From Lachnospiraceae bacterium UBA4711 (GTDB lineage Bacteria; Bacillota; Clostridia; Lachnospirales; Lachnospiraceae): a DNA stretch of 9,764 bases. The notes beneath the pieces were generated by a model, which did not search any database, was not told where the DNA came from, and saw nothing but the letters and a program-made list of their open reading frames with translations. A program made the translations under genes and the position numbers. Location of the stretch: assembly GCA_002404515.1 (NCBI GenBank), contig DHJV01000079.1, positions 1 to 9,764 on the forward strand, given 5' to 3'. This document shows positions 1 through 6,369 of this stretch, piece by piece (the stretch's first letter is position 1; each line of letters begins with the position of its first letter).

Positions 1-10
1 TATATTGCAT
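1..10 (-). CDS. Possible start of the next gene in the thiolase operon (3 codons, runs off the left edge)
   Basis: Read leftward, AAAAGGAA (17-24) stands seven bases before an ATG at 10-8 that begins Met-Gln-Tyr. There is no hairpin terminator between the thiolase stop and this point, so the operon probably continues. By analogy with the B. subtilis yhfU-T-S operon an acyl-CoA ligase could follow, but nothing of the protein is visible and that is a guess. Confidence 0.3.
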
Positions 11-97
11 GTCATATTCCTTTTTATACACCTGTTCTTCTATACACTGCATACATGCTCATCCTATCATTTCCATCTTGCATGTACCAGATGCTTC

Positions 98-1279
98 TTA
101 TCGTTTTTCCCTGCATACCATATTACCTTTTCGGCATTCTCCCGACCGCAGCAACAACGCATGTCCGATGCCTCCCGCTGCCGCAATGCTGCATACTGCA
201 TAGCCCGGTGTCTCCTGCAGCGCCCGGCATGCATGTATCGTAATGATACCTCCTGATGCACCATATGGATGTCCATATGCAAGCGCCCCGCCATACCGGT
301 TATAACGGTCAATTGCGTCCGGATAGGCACGCGCAAAAAGCTCATCAATTACCGCGAATGCCTCATTACATTCAAATACTGCAATATCTTCCGCCGTATG
401 TCCCGTCTTGGCAAGTAATTTCTGAATGGCAAGAATTGCTGTCTCCGGGCTTTTGTCCGGGTTACCGCCAACCGTCACGGAATCGACGATTTCCGCAAGT
501 GGTGTCAGATTATGTTCCTTTACATACCGCTCCGATGCCACCATCAAAAATGCCGCGCCGTCATGCATCAGGCATGTATTTCCGGCTGTCAGTATCGCTC
601 CATCCGGCAGAAGCGGCGGTAATTTATCTAAGAATCGTTCACTCATGCGATCCCGGATACCCGCATCCGCAACGGTCCCCTGCACGCCGACCAGATATGG
701 TTCAAGCACCCCGGCTTCTCTTGCCTGTTTTGCAAGCGTATGCGAACGCAATACCCATTTATTTAATTTCTGTCTGGTCATCTGTGCATCCACTGCCACA
801 CGCTCCGCGCCGCGGATCATCGCATACGGATCATGCTCTCCCGGCGCAAATTTTGCGACGGAATAAAAAGACGCTTCGCCTCCATAGCGTTCATAGTCCG
901 GATGATTCCGGTTGTACGCCCGGCGTGGTGCCGTTGACGAACTATCCACACCACCTGCCACGATCAGATCTACCTGTCCACTTTGAATCTTCGCCGCTGC
1001 GATCGTCAGTGCTTCCAATCCCGATCCGCACTGCATATCTACCGTGTACGCTGGAACTGCCTGTGGGAAATGTGCTGTAAGTGTTGCCAGTCTGCCAATA
1101 TTTCCACTGGCTCCGACACCATTTCCGACGATCACTTCATCAACAGTCTGGCGTACATTTTCCGGTACAAGCGCACAGAGTACCTCCGCCGCAAGCACCT
1201 CGGCTGGCAGATGTTTATACATTCCATTTTCGACACCGATATAGCTGCGGCGTCCGTCTATAATATACGCATGTTCCAT
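98..1279 (-). CDS. Thiolase family protein (acetyl-CoA acetyltransferase-like, possibly YhfS-like)
   Basis: A 393-residue thiolase of full family length. Thiolases condense two acyl-CoAs to a 3-oxoacyl-CoA or run the reverse cleavage, in the cytoplasm. The start (MEHAYIIDGRRSYIG) matches the usual family N-terminus. The nucleophilic cysteine is C84 in DMQCGSG; ECNEAFAV (303-310) and GGALAYGHPYGASGG (330-344, with H337) are the other active-site blocks. The C-terminal loop is unusual: instead of the normal C-x-G-G-G-x-G it reads CSIAAAGGIG (363-372), so the second catalytic cysteine is either displaced by about two residues (C363) or replaced by alanine. The gene overlaps the end of the MaoC-like gene by 22 bp, so the two are co-transcribed and probably translationally coupled. 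A weak AGAGGA lies 12 bases before the ATG. The shared promoter carries a probable biotin operator. Substrates cannot be read from the sequence; a link to biotin precursor synthesis is inference from context. Confidence 0.9.
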   Translation of the reverse strand: MEHAYIIDGRRSYIGVENGMYKHLPAEVLAAEVLCALVPENVRQTVDEVIVGNGVGASGNIGRLATLTAHFPQAVPAYTVDMQCGSGLEALTIAAAKIQSGQVDLIVAGGVDSSSTAPRRAYNRNHPDYERYGGEASFYSVAKFAPGEHDPYAMIRGAERVAVDAQMTRQKLNKWVLRSHTLAKQAREAGVLEPYLVGVQGTVADAGIRDRMSERFLDKLPPLLPDGAILTAGNTCLMHDGAAFLMVASERYVKEHNLTPLAEIVDSVTVGGNPDKSPETAILAIQKLLAKTGHTAEDIAVFECNEAFAVIDELFARAYPDAIDRYNRYGGALAYGHPYGASGGIITIHACRALQETPGYAVCSIAAAGGIGHALLLRSGECRKGNMVCREKR

Positions 1280-2055
1280 ACGATTTCTTTATCCTCTCGT
1301 TTACATTCATAGATCTGCTTTCCGCGTTCGGTTCGTGCCTCCACCTGTAGCTTCTCATCCACAAATACCGGCTTCTCGAAACGGAATCTACACTTAAATT
1401 CCCTGCTATTCTGCATGTCTGTCTGCGTCTCATTTTTGGTTTCCGTCTGTACTCCTGCCTGCGTCTCCGGTTGTTTTTCCATCCACACGTCAAGCATCCA
1501 CTCCACCATCAGAAGTCCCGGCACAACCGCATGCACCGTCCGATGAATCGAATTCGTATCACCAACGGCATCCACAAACCGAAGAATATCGGGATGCGTA
1601 AATGTGATCAACTCTTCCACGCCTGTGTCCATATTTTTTTGCATTTTGTTTTGATCGCATGCATCTATCCGTTGCATTTCCATTTTCTCTATATTATTCT
1701 TACTCACATTTTCTTCAATCCCGGCTTGTCTGCTTGTATCTATCTCCTGCGCTTCCGGTTTCACTACATGAAGCTCCAGTTGATAATGCATCCCCTGCAA
1801 CTCCAATTGATTCCGCATAACCGCAAAGCTTGAAGTTTTCTTCACGATCTCGGACTTGCAGGAATTTTGATTTTTAATTTTCTGATTTTGAACTACTGTC
1901 AGATCATTCTCACAGCCAAATTCTATGCTTGATACGCGTTCTCCTGCCATTTTCCGCTGCTCATACACACACGCCCCGATCATCCAGCCATCGTACCCGG
2001 CAAGCATATGAAAATCCGCCAATTGTTCAAATATTTTTTCAAATTTGTTCATCAT
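1258..2055 (-). CDS. MaoC-like (hot-dog fold) enoyl-CoA hydratase-domain protein with unusual low-complexity segments
   Basis: The C-terminal part is a MaoC-type hot-dog domain. The stretch FTHPDILRFVDAVGDTNSIH (about 152-171) holds the family's hydratase signature with D166, N168 and H171; the Asp and His are the catalytic pair in PhaJ-like (R)-specific enoyl-CoA hydratases. VPGLLMVEW and FRFEKPVFVDEKLQVEA are further family blocks. Between them (about 194-216) lies an insert rich in Gln, Thr and Glu (TETKNETQTD). Before the domain are about 106 residues I do not recognise, possibly a degenerate second hot-dog half, and a polar linker. The reading frame opens with TTG at 2067, but that codon sits at the predicted transcription start. 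I chose ATG at 2055 (ATG at 2052 is equally possible), with a GTGAG-like element just upstream; this gives 265 residues. It is the first gene of the operon with the thiolase. Hydratase activity is likely but the substrate is unknown. Confidence 0.7.
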   Translation of the reverse strand: MMNKFEKIFEQLADFHMLAGYDGWMIGACVYEQRKMAGERVSSIEFGCENDLTVVQNQKIKNQNSCKSEIVKKTSSFAVMRNQLELQGMHYQLELHVVKPEAQEIDTSRQAGIEENVSKNNIEKMEMQRIDACDQNKMQKNMDTGVEELITFTHPDILRFVDAVGDTNSIHRTVHAVVPGLLMVEWMLDVWMEKQPETQAGVQTETKNETQTDMQNSREFKCRFRFEKPVFVDEKLQVEARTERGKQIYECKREDKEIVWNMRIL

Positions 2056-2075
2056 TTTCTCACTCAACGTTTCTT

Positions 2076-2104
2076 ATTATATTTCCCAAAGTTTATAATG
2101 TCAA
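2076..2104 (-). promoter_or_regulatory. Promoter of the MaoC-like/thiolase operon
   Basis: On the minus strand a perfect TTGACA (2104-2099) is followed after exactly 17 bases by a perfect TATAAT (2081-2076). Transcription should start near 2069-2067, only some 12-15 bases before the ATGs at 2055 and 2052. The -35 box lies inside the left arm of the inverted repeat at 2097-2131. Confidence 0.85.
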
Positions 2105-2131
2105 CTTTTCTATTCGTTTTAGGTTGACATT
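2097..2131. promoter_or_regulatory. Probable BirA (biotin repressor) operator shared by two divergent promoters
   Basis: AATGTCAAC (2097-2105) and GTTGACATT (2123-2131) form a perfect 9-bp inverted repeat with a 17-base spacer. The Gram-positive BirA consensus is about TTGTTAAC-N15-GTTAACAA. The arms here fit TGTnAAC/GTTnACA, differ at one inner base, and have a slightly longer spacer. Its position directly before bioY, a classic BirA target, supports the call. Both outward -35 boxes lie inside the arms, so occupancy should block both promoters. Another regulator remains possible. Confidence 0.7.
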
Positions 2132-2152
2132 CTTATTTTCATCTGCTATTCT
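2124..2152 (+). promoter_or_regulatory. Promoter of bioY
   Basis: TTGACA (2124-2129), a 17-base spacer and TATTCT (2147-2152), with an extended -10 TG at 2144-2145. Transcription should begin near 2159, leaving a leader of about 60 bases. That leader contains only a small hairpin (AATAGC-AAG-GCTATT, 2180-2194) and is too short for a typical riboswitch. Confidence 0.8.
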
Positions 2153-2220
2153 ACATCATGTACCTGCTATGGATTCAACAATAGCAAGGCTATTATAACA
2201 GAAACTATGGAGAAAAAGAA

Positions 2221-2787
2221 ATGGACACAAAAGCAAAAAGCAAATTTTCAACTTACTCAATTGTCATGATGGCACTTTTCGCAGCCATCCTGTGTGTATC
2301 CGCCTATATCAGCATTCCGCTGCCAAACGGAACACACATCACTCTTTTAAACTTTGTAATCACTCTGATTGCACTTGTATTCCCACTTGCGGAATCCTTC
2401 TTCATCGGTCTGATCTGGATGTTACTCGGATTGGTCGGTGTTCCTGTTTTCGTTGGTGGACAGGCAGGTCCGGGATACTTATTTGGCACCTACGGCGGTT
2501 TTTCCTTCGCCTTTATCTTTATCGCCATTTTAGTTCCGATCTTCCGGGGAAAGAAGTACAATCGTATCCGTTATACTATCGTCGCTATGTTATCCGCTGT
2601 TCTCGTTGACGCAGTCGGTTCTCTCTGGATTATGATCGCATCAAATTGCAGTATCAAGGCTGCTTTTGTAGCCGGTTTTCTTCCTTTTATTGCACTTGAT
2701 CTTGTAAAGGCAGTTGTTGCCGCACAGATCGTACCAGCGTTCCGAAAACTGATTTATCTGCGTAGAGATGTCGAGGACGAGGATTAA
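2221..2787 (+). CDS. bioY: BioY, biotin-binding S component of an ECF vitamin transporter
   Basis: A 188-residue integral membrane protein of normal BioY length with about six hydrophobic segments (roughly 12-32, 38-58, 60-80, 92-110, 117-140 and 146-172). BioY binds biotin in the membrane and works with the shared EcfA/EcfA'/EcfT energising module, which is not encoded here. Family features are ALFAAILCVSAYISIPLP near the N-terminus, LLGLVGVPVFVGG (68-80), and ALDLVKAVVAAQ (158-169), which matches the conserved GDxxK motif with D160 and K163. The usual GPTGGYLxGF block appears in altered form as GTYGGFSFAF (89-98). GGAG lies eight bases before the ATG. The operator and promoter upstream indicate biotin-dependent repression together with the divergent acyl-CoA genes, and a strong terminator follows. 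Family assignment is secure; biotin as the substrate is supported by the operator. Confidence 0.93.
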   Translation: MDTKAKSKFSTYSIVMMALFAAILCVSAYISIPLPNGTHITLLNFVITLIALVFPLAESFFIGLIWMLLGLVGVPVFVGGQAGPGYLFGTYGGFSFAFIFIAILVPIFRGKKYNRIRYTIVAMLSAVLVDAVGSLWIMIASNCSIKAAFVAGFLPFIALDLVKAVVAAQIVPAFRKLIYLRRDVEDED

Positions 2788-2820
2788 CATAAATCGAGAC
2801 TCCCTCCCCTTAAAGAACTT

Positions 2821-2849
2821 GAGCCGCTGCAATCGCAACGGCTCTTTTT
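2821..2849 (+). terminator. Rho-independent terminator of bioY, possibly bidirectional
   Basis: GAGCCGCTGC (2821-2830) pairs with GCAACGGCTC (2835-2844) around an AATC loop with one C/A mismatch, followed by TTTTT. It lies 33 bases after the bioY stop. Read leftward it also stands just beyond the end of the ATPase/nuclease gene, but there the U-run (AAGTTCTTT) is weaker. Confidence 0.88.
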
Positions 2850-2867
2850 CATGTTTCAATCAAATTT

Positions 2868-4736
2868 TTAATTTGTGTTTGTCCTTACACATACGTTCTT
2901 TCCAGAAAATGCAATTCCCAGCTTTAACACATTGAGAATTCCTTCTTCCTTTAATTCCGCGTCATACCGCATTTCATCGATTTGAACAAGTGCCTCTTCT
3001 GCAAGTCTGCTAAGACCTTCTTCCTTCAAATCCTTCTTCCATTTTAGTTCGATAATAATTCCCGGATATTTGTTTCCTCTTGGAATCAGGCCGATATCAT
3101 ATCTGCCATCTCCGGATTCACGGTTAGATTTTATCTTATACTGATTATCCAGCAACGCGATCAACCCCAGTATCAATCCATGATAAAAGCCTTCAGCTCC
3201 GGCATCATAGAAGCTGATGGACTTATCCATATAGTCTGCAATCGCTTTCTCTAACTTCTTATAATCATTTGCATACAAGCTTTCCGCAATTTTATCTGCC
3301 GTTGTCCTGGTAATCGCACCAATCTGCAATAAATGCGCCAAAATCTCGCTCTTGTATACAGCTGCAATCTCCCTGTTCGGAATCGATACCTCACACAGAT
3401 AGGAGCCATCTGGCTGTAGTTCTTTCTTCGGTGTTTTCAGATACCCCGCTACCAGCAACAGACTATAGATATTTGCAGGGTCCTCCGTAAGTGATCTGTA
3501 TACAACATTTTGATCAATTCTTGCAATGACCCTTTCTCCTTGTAACAGCGAATACAGTCTCTCTGTAATATCATCTGTAGCGACCTTCAGGACATCCTCC
3601 AGAATCTCATTTTTTCCCGTATGCACCCAATACGCCTGAGGAACACACCCTTTGGAAATATAGTTAATCACTGACCACGGATTATATATTTCTGTACTGC
3701 CAAACAAATATCCGTCATACCAGTCTTTTAATTCTTCTTCCTTATCCGACACGCCGTAATATTCCAGCATTTGTCTGACTTCATCCCCGGTAAATCCAAA
3801 ATACTGATCGTACTCTTCATCCATTACTGAATTGACCGTCAGATTATTTAATCCACTGAAAATGCTTTCCTGTGCTATACGCAGAATACCCGTAAGAAAT
3901 CCATAAGAAAGATTCCTGTTATCCTTAAAAGCACCGGAGAAGAAGTTCCTCATGAACCCAATAATTTCCTCGTAAAAATCTTTCGAATAGCCTTCCTGAA
4001 TCGGCGTATCATATTCATCAATAATGATAATCGGCGCCTTGCTGTAATGAACCGCCAGCATCTTCGAAAGCTTTTCAAGGGATGAAGCAAGCTCTACTTC
4101 ATTTGCAGAACCATTAAGCATTTTCTCAAAATACGCTTTCTCATACTTAGAAAGCTTATCACTTGTCTGCAGCTCCTGATGTCTGCCATACTCTTCCTGC
4201 AGAAGTTCTCTGACCTTGGCAAGCGTTGCTTCCCAAGTATCAAACTTCACATCCTTGAATGTAAGAAAAATAACCGGATATTTACCCTGATGCGCGCGAT
4301 AGGCTTCCCCGCACTTCCAGATATCTTTGTCCTTAAAATATTGTGAAGTATCCATATCTGATATCTCAAAGAATACCCTGAGCATATCCATATTCAATGT
4401 CTTGCCGAAACGTCTTGGTCTTGTGAACAACGATACAAAAGGCTTCTGATCCAGGAAGTCTTTGATCAACATCGTTTTATCAACATAATAGTATTCCGAC
4501 TGCGCACGCACATAGTCAGAGATTCCGATCGGCAATGATTTTCTATCTGTCCGAACGGGTTTCCTGACATATTTTCCTGATGTAACCCTGCTATCAATCG
4601 GCTTCTTCGCATCATCTGGAATCTTCCAGGCTTTTCCTTCTTTGAACGCCCCTGGAATTTTCCCATCTTTGCAAAATTTTGCAATAGTTCTTTCTGTAAC
4701 ATTCCAGAGAGTTGCCATTTCTTTACAAGTTTTCAC
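2868..4736 (-). CDS. HTH / AAA-ATPase-like / PD-(D/E)XK nuclease fusion protein
   Basis: A 622-residue three-part protein. Residues 1-47 form an excisionase/MerR-like helix-turn-helix (KEMATLWNVTERTIAKFCKD with a basic wing GKAWKIP). The core is the AAA-ATPase-like family (Pfam PF09820 type): the typical entry YYYVDKTMLI, Walker A RPRRFGKT (106-113), Walker B IIIIDEYD (236-243), and the family blocks YNPWSVI and YWVHTG. The C-terminus is a PD-(D/E)XK nuclease-like fold (PF08011 type) with GDGRYDIGLIP (D547) and IIIELKW (E563, K565). All key residues are present. The family is common in gut anaerobes, often in many copies, and has no established role. The open frame extends to GTG at 4745, but GGGAGGTGA (4750-4742) is the ribosome site, so GTG at 4736 (eight bases away) or TTG at 4739 is the better start. 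It is monocistronic between two terminators, with palindromic sites at its promoter suggesting self-regulation. Confidence 0.88.
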   Translation of the reverse strand: MKTCKEMATLWNVTERTIAKFCKDGKIPGAFKEGKAWKIPDDAKKPIDSRVTSGKYVRKPVRTDRKSLPIGISDYVRAQSEYYYVDKTMLIKDFLDQKPFVSLFTRPRRFGKTLNMDMLRVFFEISDMDTSQYFKDKDIWKCGEAYRAHQGKYPVIFLTFKDVKFDTWEATLAKVRELLQEEYGRHQELQTSDKLSKYEKAYFEKMLNGSANEVELASSLEKLSKMLAVHYSKAPIIIIDEYDTPIQEGYSKDFYEEIIGFMRNFFSGAFKDNRNLSYGFLTGILRIAQESIFSGLNNLTVNSVMDEEYDQYFGFTGDEVRQMLEYYGVSDKEEELKDWYDGYLFGSTEIYNPWSVINYISKGCVPQAYWVHTGKNEILEDVLKVATDDITERLYSLLQGERVIARIDQNVVYRSLTEDPANIYSLLLVAGYLKTPKKELQPDGSYLCEVSIPNREIAAVYKSEILAHLLQIGAITRTTADKIAESLYANDYKKLEKAIADYMDKSISFYDAGAEGFYHGLILGLIALLDNQYKIKSNRESGDGRYDIGLIPRGNKYPGIIIELKWKKDLKEEGLSRLAEEALVQIDEMRYDAELKEEGILNVLKLGIAFSGKNVCVRTNTN

Positions 4737-4773
4737 CAATCTCACCTCCCGCTAGTAGTACTTTGTTATAGTT

Positions 4774-4802
4774 ATTATACACATTTTTCAGAATAATATC
4801 AA
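4774..4802 (-). promoter_or_regulatory. Promoter of the HTH-ATPase-nuclease gene
   Basis: On the minus strand TTGATA (4802-4797) is followed after 17 bases by a perfect TATAAT (4779-4774). The -35 box overlaps the promoter-proximal arm of the inverted repeat at 4789-4823, so a protein bound there would hinder RNA polymerase. Confidence 0.75.
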
Positions 4803-4853
4803 TTTATATTCGATATTATTCTGAATGTTTTTGATATTATTCGGAACAATATC
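4789..4853. repeat. Array of four GATATTATTC half-sites forming two palindromes (candidate operator)
   Basis: A perfect 12-bp inverted repeat (CAGAATAATATC 4789-4800, GATATTATTCTG 4812-4823, spacer 11) is followed by a near-perfect 21-bp palindrome at 4833-4853 (GATATTATTC, central G, GAACAATATC). The 10-bp half-sites start at 4791 (reverse), 4812, 4833 (forward) and 4844 (reverse); the first three are exactly 21 bp apart, two helical turns. A weaker copy (14 of 21 bases) lies at 4863-4883. Overlap with the -35 box suggests an operator, probably for the neighbouring HTH protein; the binding partner is inference. Confidence 0.7.
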
Positions 4854-4898
4854 AATATTTTTAGAATTCTTCCGAACAATGTTATTTTCAAACAACCG

Positions 4899-4933
4899 AA
4901 AAAGATCCATTGCAAATTGCAACGGATCTTTTT
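4899..4933 (-). terminator. Bidirectional terminator closing the DUF4230 operon
   Basis: AAAAAGATCC-A-TTGCA (4899-4914) pairs with TGCAA-C-GGATCTTTTT (4918-4933) around an AAT loop, with one mismatch. A-tract and T-tract flank it symmetrically, so it works in both directions. It lies 44 bases beyond the lipoprotein stop and isolates that operon from the HTH-ATPase promoter. Confidence 0.9.
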
Positions 4934-4977
4934 CTCTTCAAATATATCTCTTAATTTTCATAACGTGCATCATTTTT

Positions 4978-5604
4978 TCAATCTTTTTGCACTGCCGCTT
5001 CCGTACTTCCTGTCCCTGCATCATCTGCAGCCACAAAACTCACTTCATACGTTTTTCCCATCGCATCGCCGACATTCTTCACATACTGCTCTAAAAGCTC
5101 CTGTGCCCGCTGCTGCGCCTGTTTCAACAGGGATTCATCCGACTGGACACTTTCCAGCATATTTTCCTGCGCGGTCTTGATTGCTTCTGTCTGATCGTCC
5201 GCATTGATCTTCTCTGCACCAAGTCCTTCGCGGGTTGTATAATAGGAGTCTTCATTTAATGACGTCTGATTCACCTGACAGCTCAGCACCTCTGCCTTCG
5301 GCATCGTGATCGTCACCTGATCGCCGTCCACCTGCATATCCAGATTCGCAATATCCACGCCGAGCTTTACAATCCCGGAATACTCGATCCAGAGCTCTGC
5401 CGATGTATCCCACCACAGAACTTCCTTTTCCTTCGTCAGCTTTGCCACATTATGATAATAACATTTGAGCGTTGCCAGCTCACAGATTGTCTGCATCTGC
5501 GTAATGCTCAATTCCTTCGTTACTGCTTCTCCTTTTTTTCCACACGCAGTTAAAAGCATGGTAACTGCAAGACAAAGGACTACAAACTTTTTCATTTTCT
5601 TCAT
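4978..5604 (-). CDS. DUF4230-family lipoprotein
   Basis: A 208-residue secreted lipoprotein. The basic start MKKMKK, a hydrophobic core and lipobox LTAC (18-21) mean signal peptidase II processing and a lipid anchor on C21, so it acts on the outer face of the membrane. The rest resembles DUF4230: an early strand segment ELATLKCYYHNVAK (42-55), WIEYSGIVKLGVDIANLDMQ and QVTITMPKAEVL (96-107), then a long acidic, glutamine-rich helical region (about 137-177) and a final YEVSFV strand. The tail from about 192 is low complexity. Order and motifs match the membrane protein encoded just upstream, so the two are probably diverged duplicates. AAGGAGGAG lies six bases before the ATG. It is the last gene of the operon. 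The function of DUF4230 is unknown. Confidence 0.85.
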   Translation of the reverse strand: MKKMKKFVVLCLAVTMLLTACGKKGEAVTKELSITQMQTICELATLKCYYHNVAKLTKEKEVLWWDTSAELWIEYSGIVKLGVDIANLDMQVDGDQVTITMPKAEVLSCQVNQTSLNEDSYYTTREGLGAEKINADDQTEAIKTAQENMLESVQSDESLLKQAQQRAQELLEQYVKNVGDAMGKTYEVSFVAADDAGTGSTEAAVQKD

Positions 5605-5625
5605 ATGTTTCTCCTCCTTCGTCTC

Positions 5626-6369
5626 CTACTGAATCACCAGTTCATACGGCTCATCCTGATTCTCGATGATAGGCATAATCAATGCCTTGACTGTATTCTC
5701 ACAATTTTCTTTCGCCATCTGGAGAAACACTTCATTTCCCCGGCATTCAGAACCCGCATCCGCGATGCATGCTGCATACGCCTCTTCCGATACATCTGCA
5801 TTATTTGAACTCTTCTTAACAAACATATACTCCATCGACCCCATATCCACATTAATTTCTTTCACCTGAATCTGGGGAAGTGTCACAATAATCTTCTTCG
5901 GCTGTCCTTCACCAACGTTATCGTCAATCTGAACCTTTATATCTTCCATGTTCAGACTGGCCTTTGCAACAGCTTCATAAGAAACATAATATGCCACTTT
6001 ATTCGGATGCTTCTTCTGCGGCACCTCCGCCACGCCATTGTAGGTGATCGCGCAGACGGACAGATCATCAATCTGCAATACCTGCTCCAGCTGACTGCTT
6101 GTAAGGATCGTCGTCTCTACCTTCGGTTTCAACCCGAACCAGCCAAGCTGCTTTGCAAGCTTATATCCAACGACGACCAGGATGACAACGACTGCAAGAA
6201 TAACAAACCATTTCAATAACTTTATTACATCGCGTGTCGAACTTTTTTCACCTTTATCCTTATTCCCTTTGTGTTTGCTCTTCCTGTCCTGTTCCCGCAC
6301 TTTAATCTCATCCATTTCAGCCTCTTTTGTTATATCTTCCTCGATTTCGTTCATTCCAGACTTTCCCAT
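5626..6369 (-). CDS. Single-pass membrane protein with an extracytoplasmic DUF4230 domain
   Basis: With the start chosen here the protein has 247 residues: a charged cytoplasmic N-terminus of about 46, a transmembrane helix around 51-70 (WFVILAVVVILVVVGY) preceded by many lysines (N-terminus inside), then a DUF4230-like domain outside. That domain shows TILTSSQLEQVLQIDDLSV, KVAYYVSYEAVAKASLNMED and KKIIVTLPQIQV (158-169) and ends with YELVIQ, parallel to YEVSFV in the lipoprotein. The frame opens at ATG 6426, but only ATG 6369 has a good ribosome site, AAGGAG at 6381-6376 spaced by six bases. It ends 21 bases before the lipoprotein start, and that gap holds the lipoprotein's ribosome site. 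Function unknown; the two DUF4230 proteins may act together at the cell surface. Confidence 0.82.
   Translation of the reverse strand: MGKSGMNEIEEDITKEAEMDEIKVREQDRKSKHKGNKDKGEKSSTRDVIKLLKWFVILAVVVILVVVGYKLAKQLGWFGLKPKVETTILTSSQLEQVLQIDDLSVCAITYNGVAEVPQKKHPNKVAYYVSYEAVAKASLNMEDIKVQIDDNVGEGQPKKIIVTLPQIQVKEINVDMGSMEYMFVKKSSNNADVSEEAYAACIADAGSECRGNEVFLQMAKENCENTVKALIMPIIENQDEPYELVIQ

Noticed and set aside
24..83. A 19-codon minus-strand frame just after the thiolase (ATG at 83)
   Set aside because: There is no Shine-Dalgarno sequence before it and its peptide shows no features; the ATG at 10-8 with AAAAGGAA is the better next start.
256..1080. A 274-codon open frame on the plus strand opposite the thiolase
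   Set aside because: It is the complement of a clear thiolase gene, shows no recognisable domain, is rich in Pro, His and Arg as antisense frames often are, and has no good ribosome site.
2153..2220. A riboswitch in the bioY leader
   Set aside because: The leader is only about 60 bases with one 6-bp hairpin; an operator-based explanation is already present.
4789..4883. CRISPR array or MITE/transposon end
   Set aside because: The repeat units are 10-21 bp, palindromic and helically spaced without unique spacers of constant length; no target-site duplication or transposase is seen.
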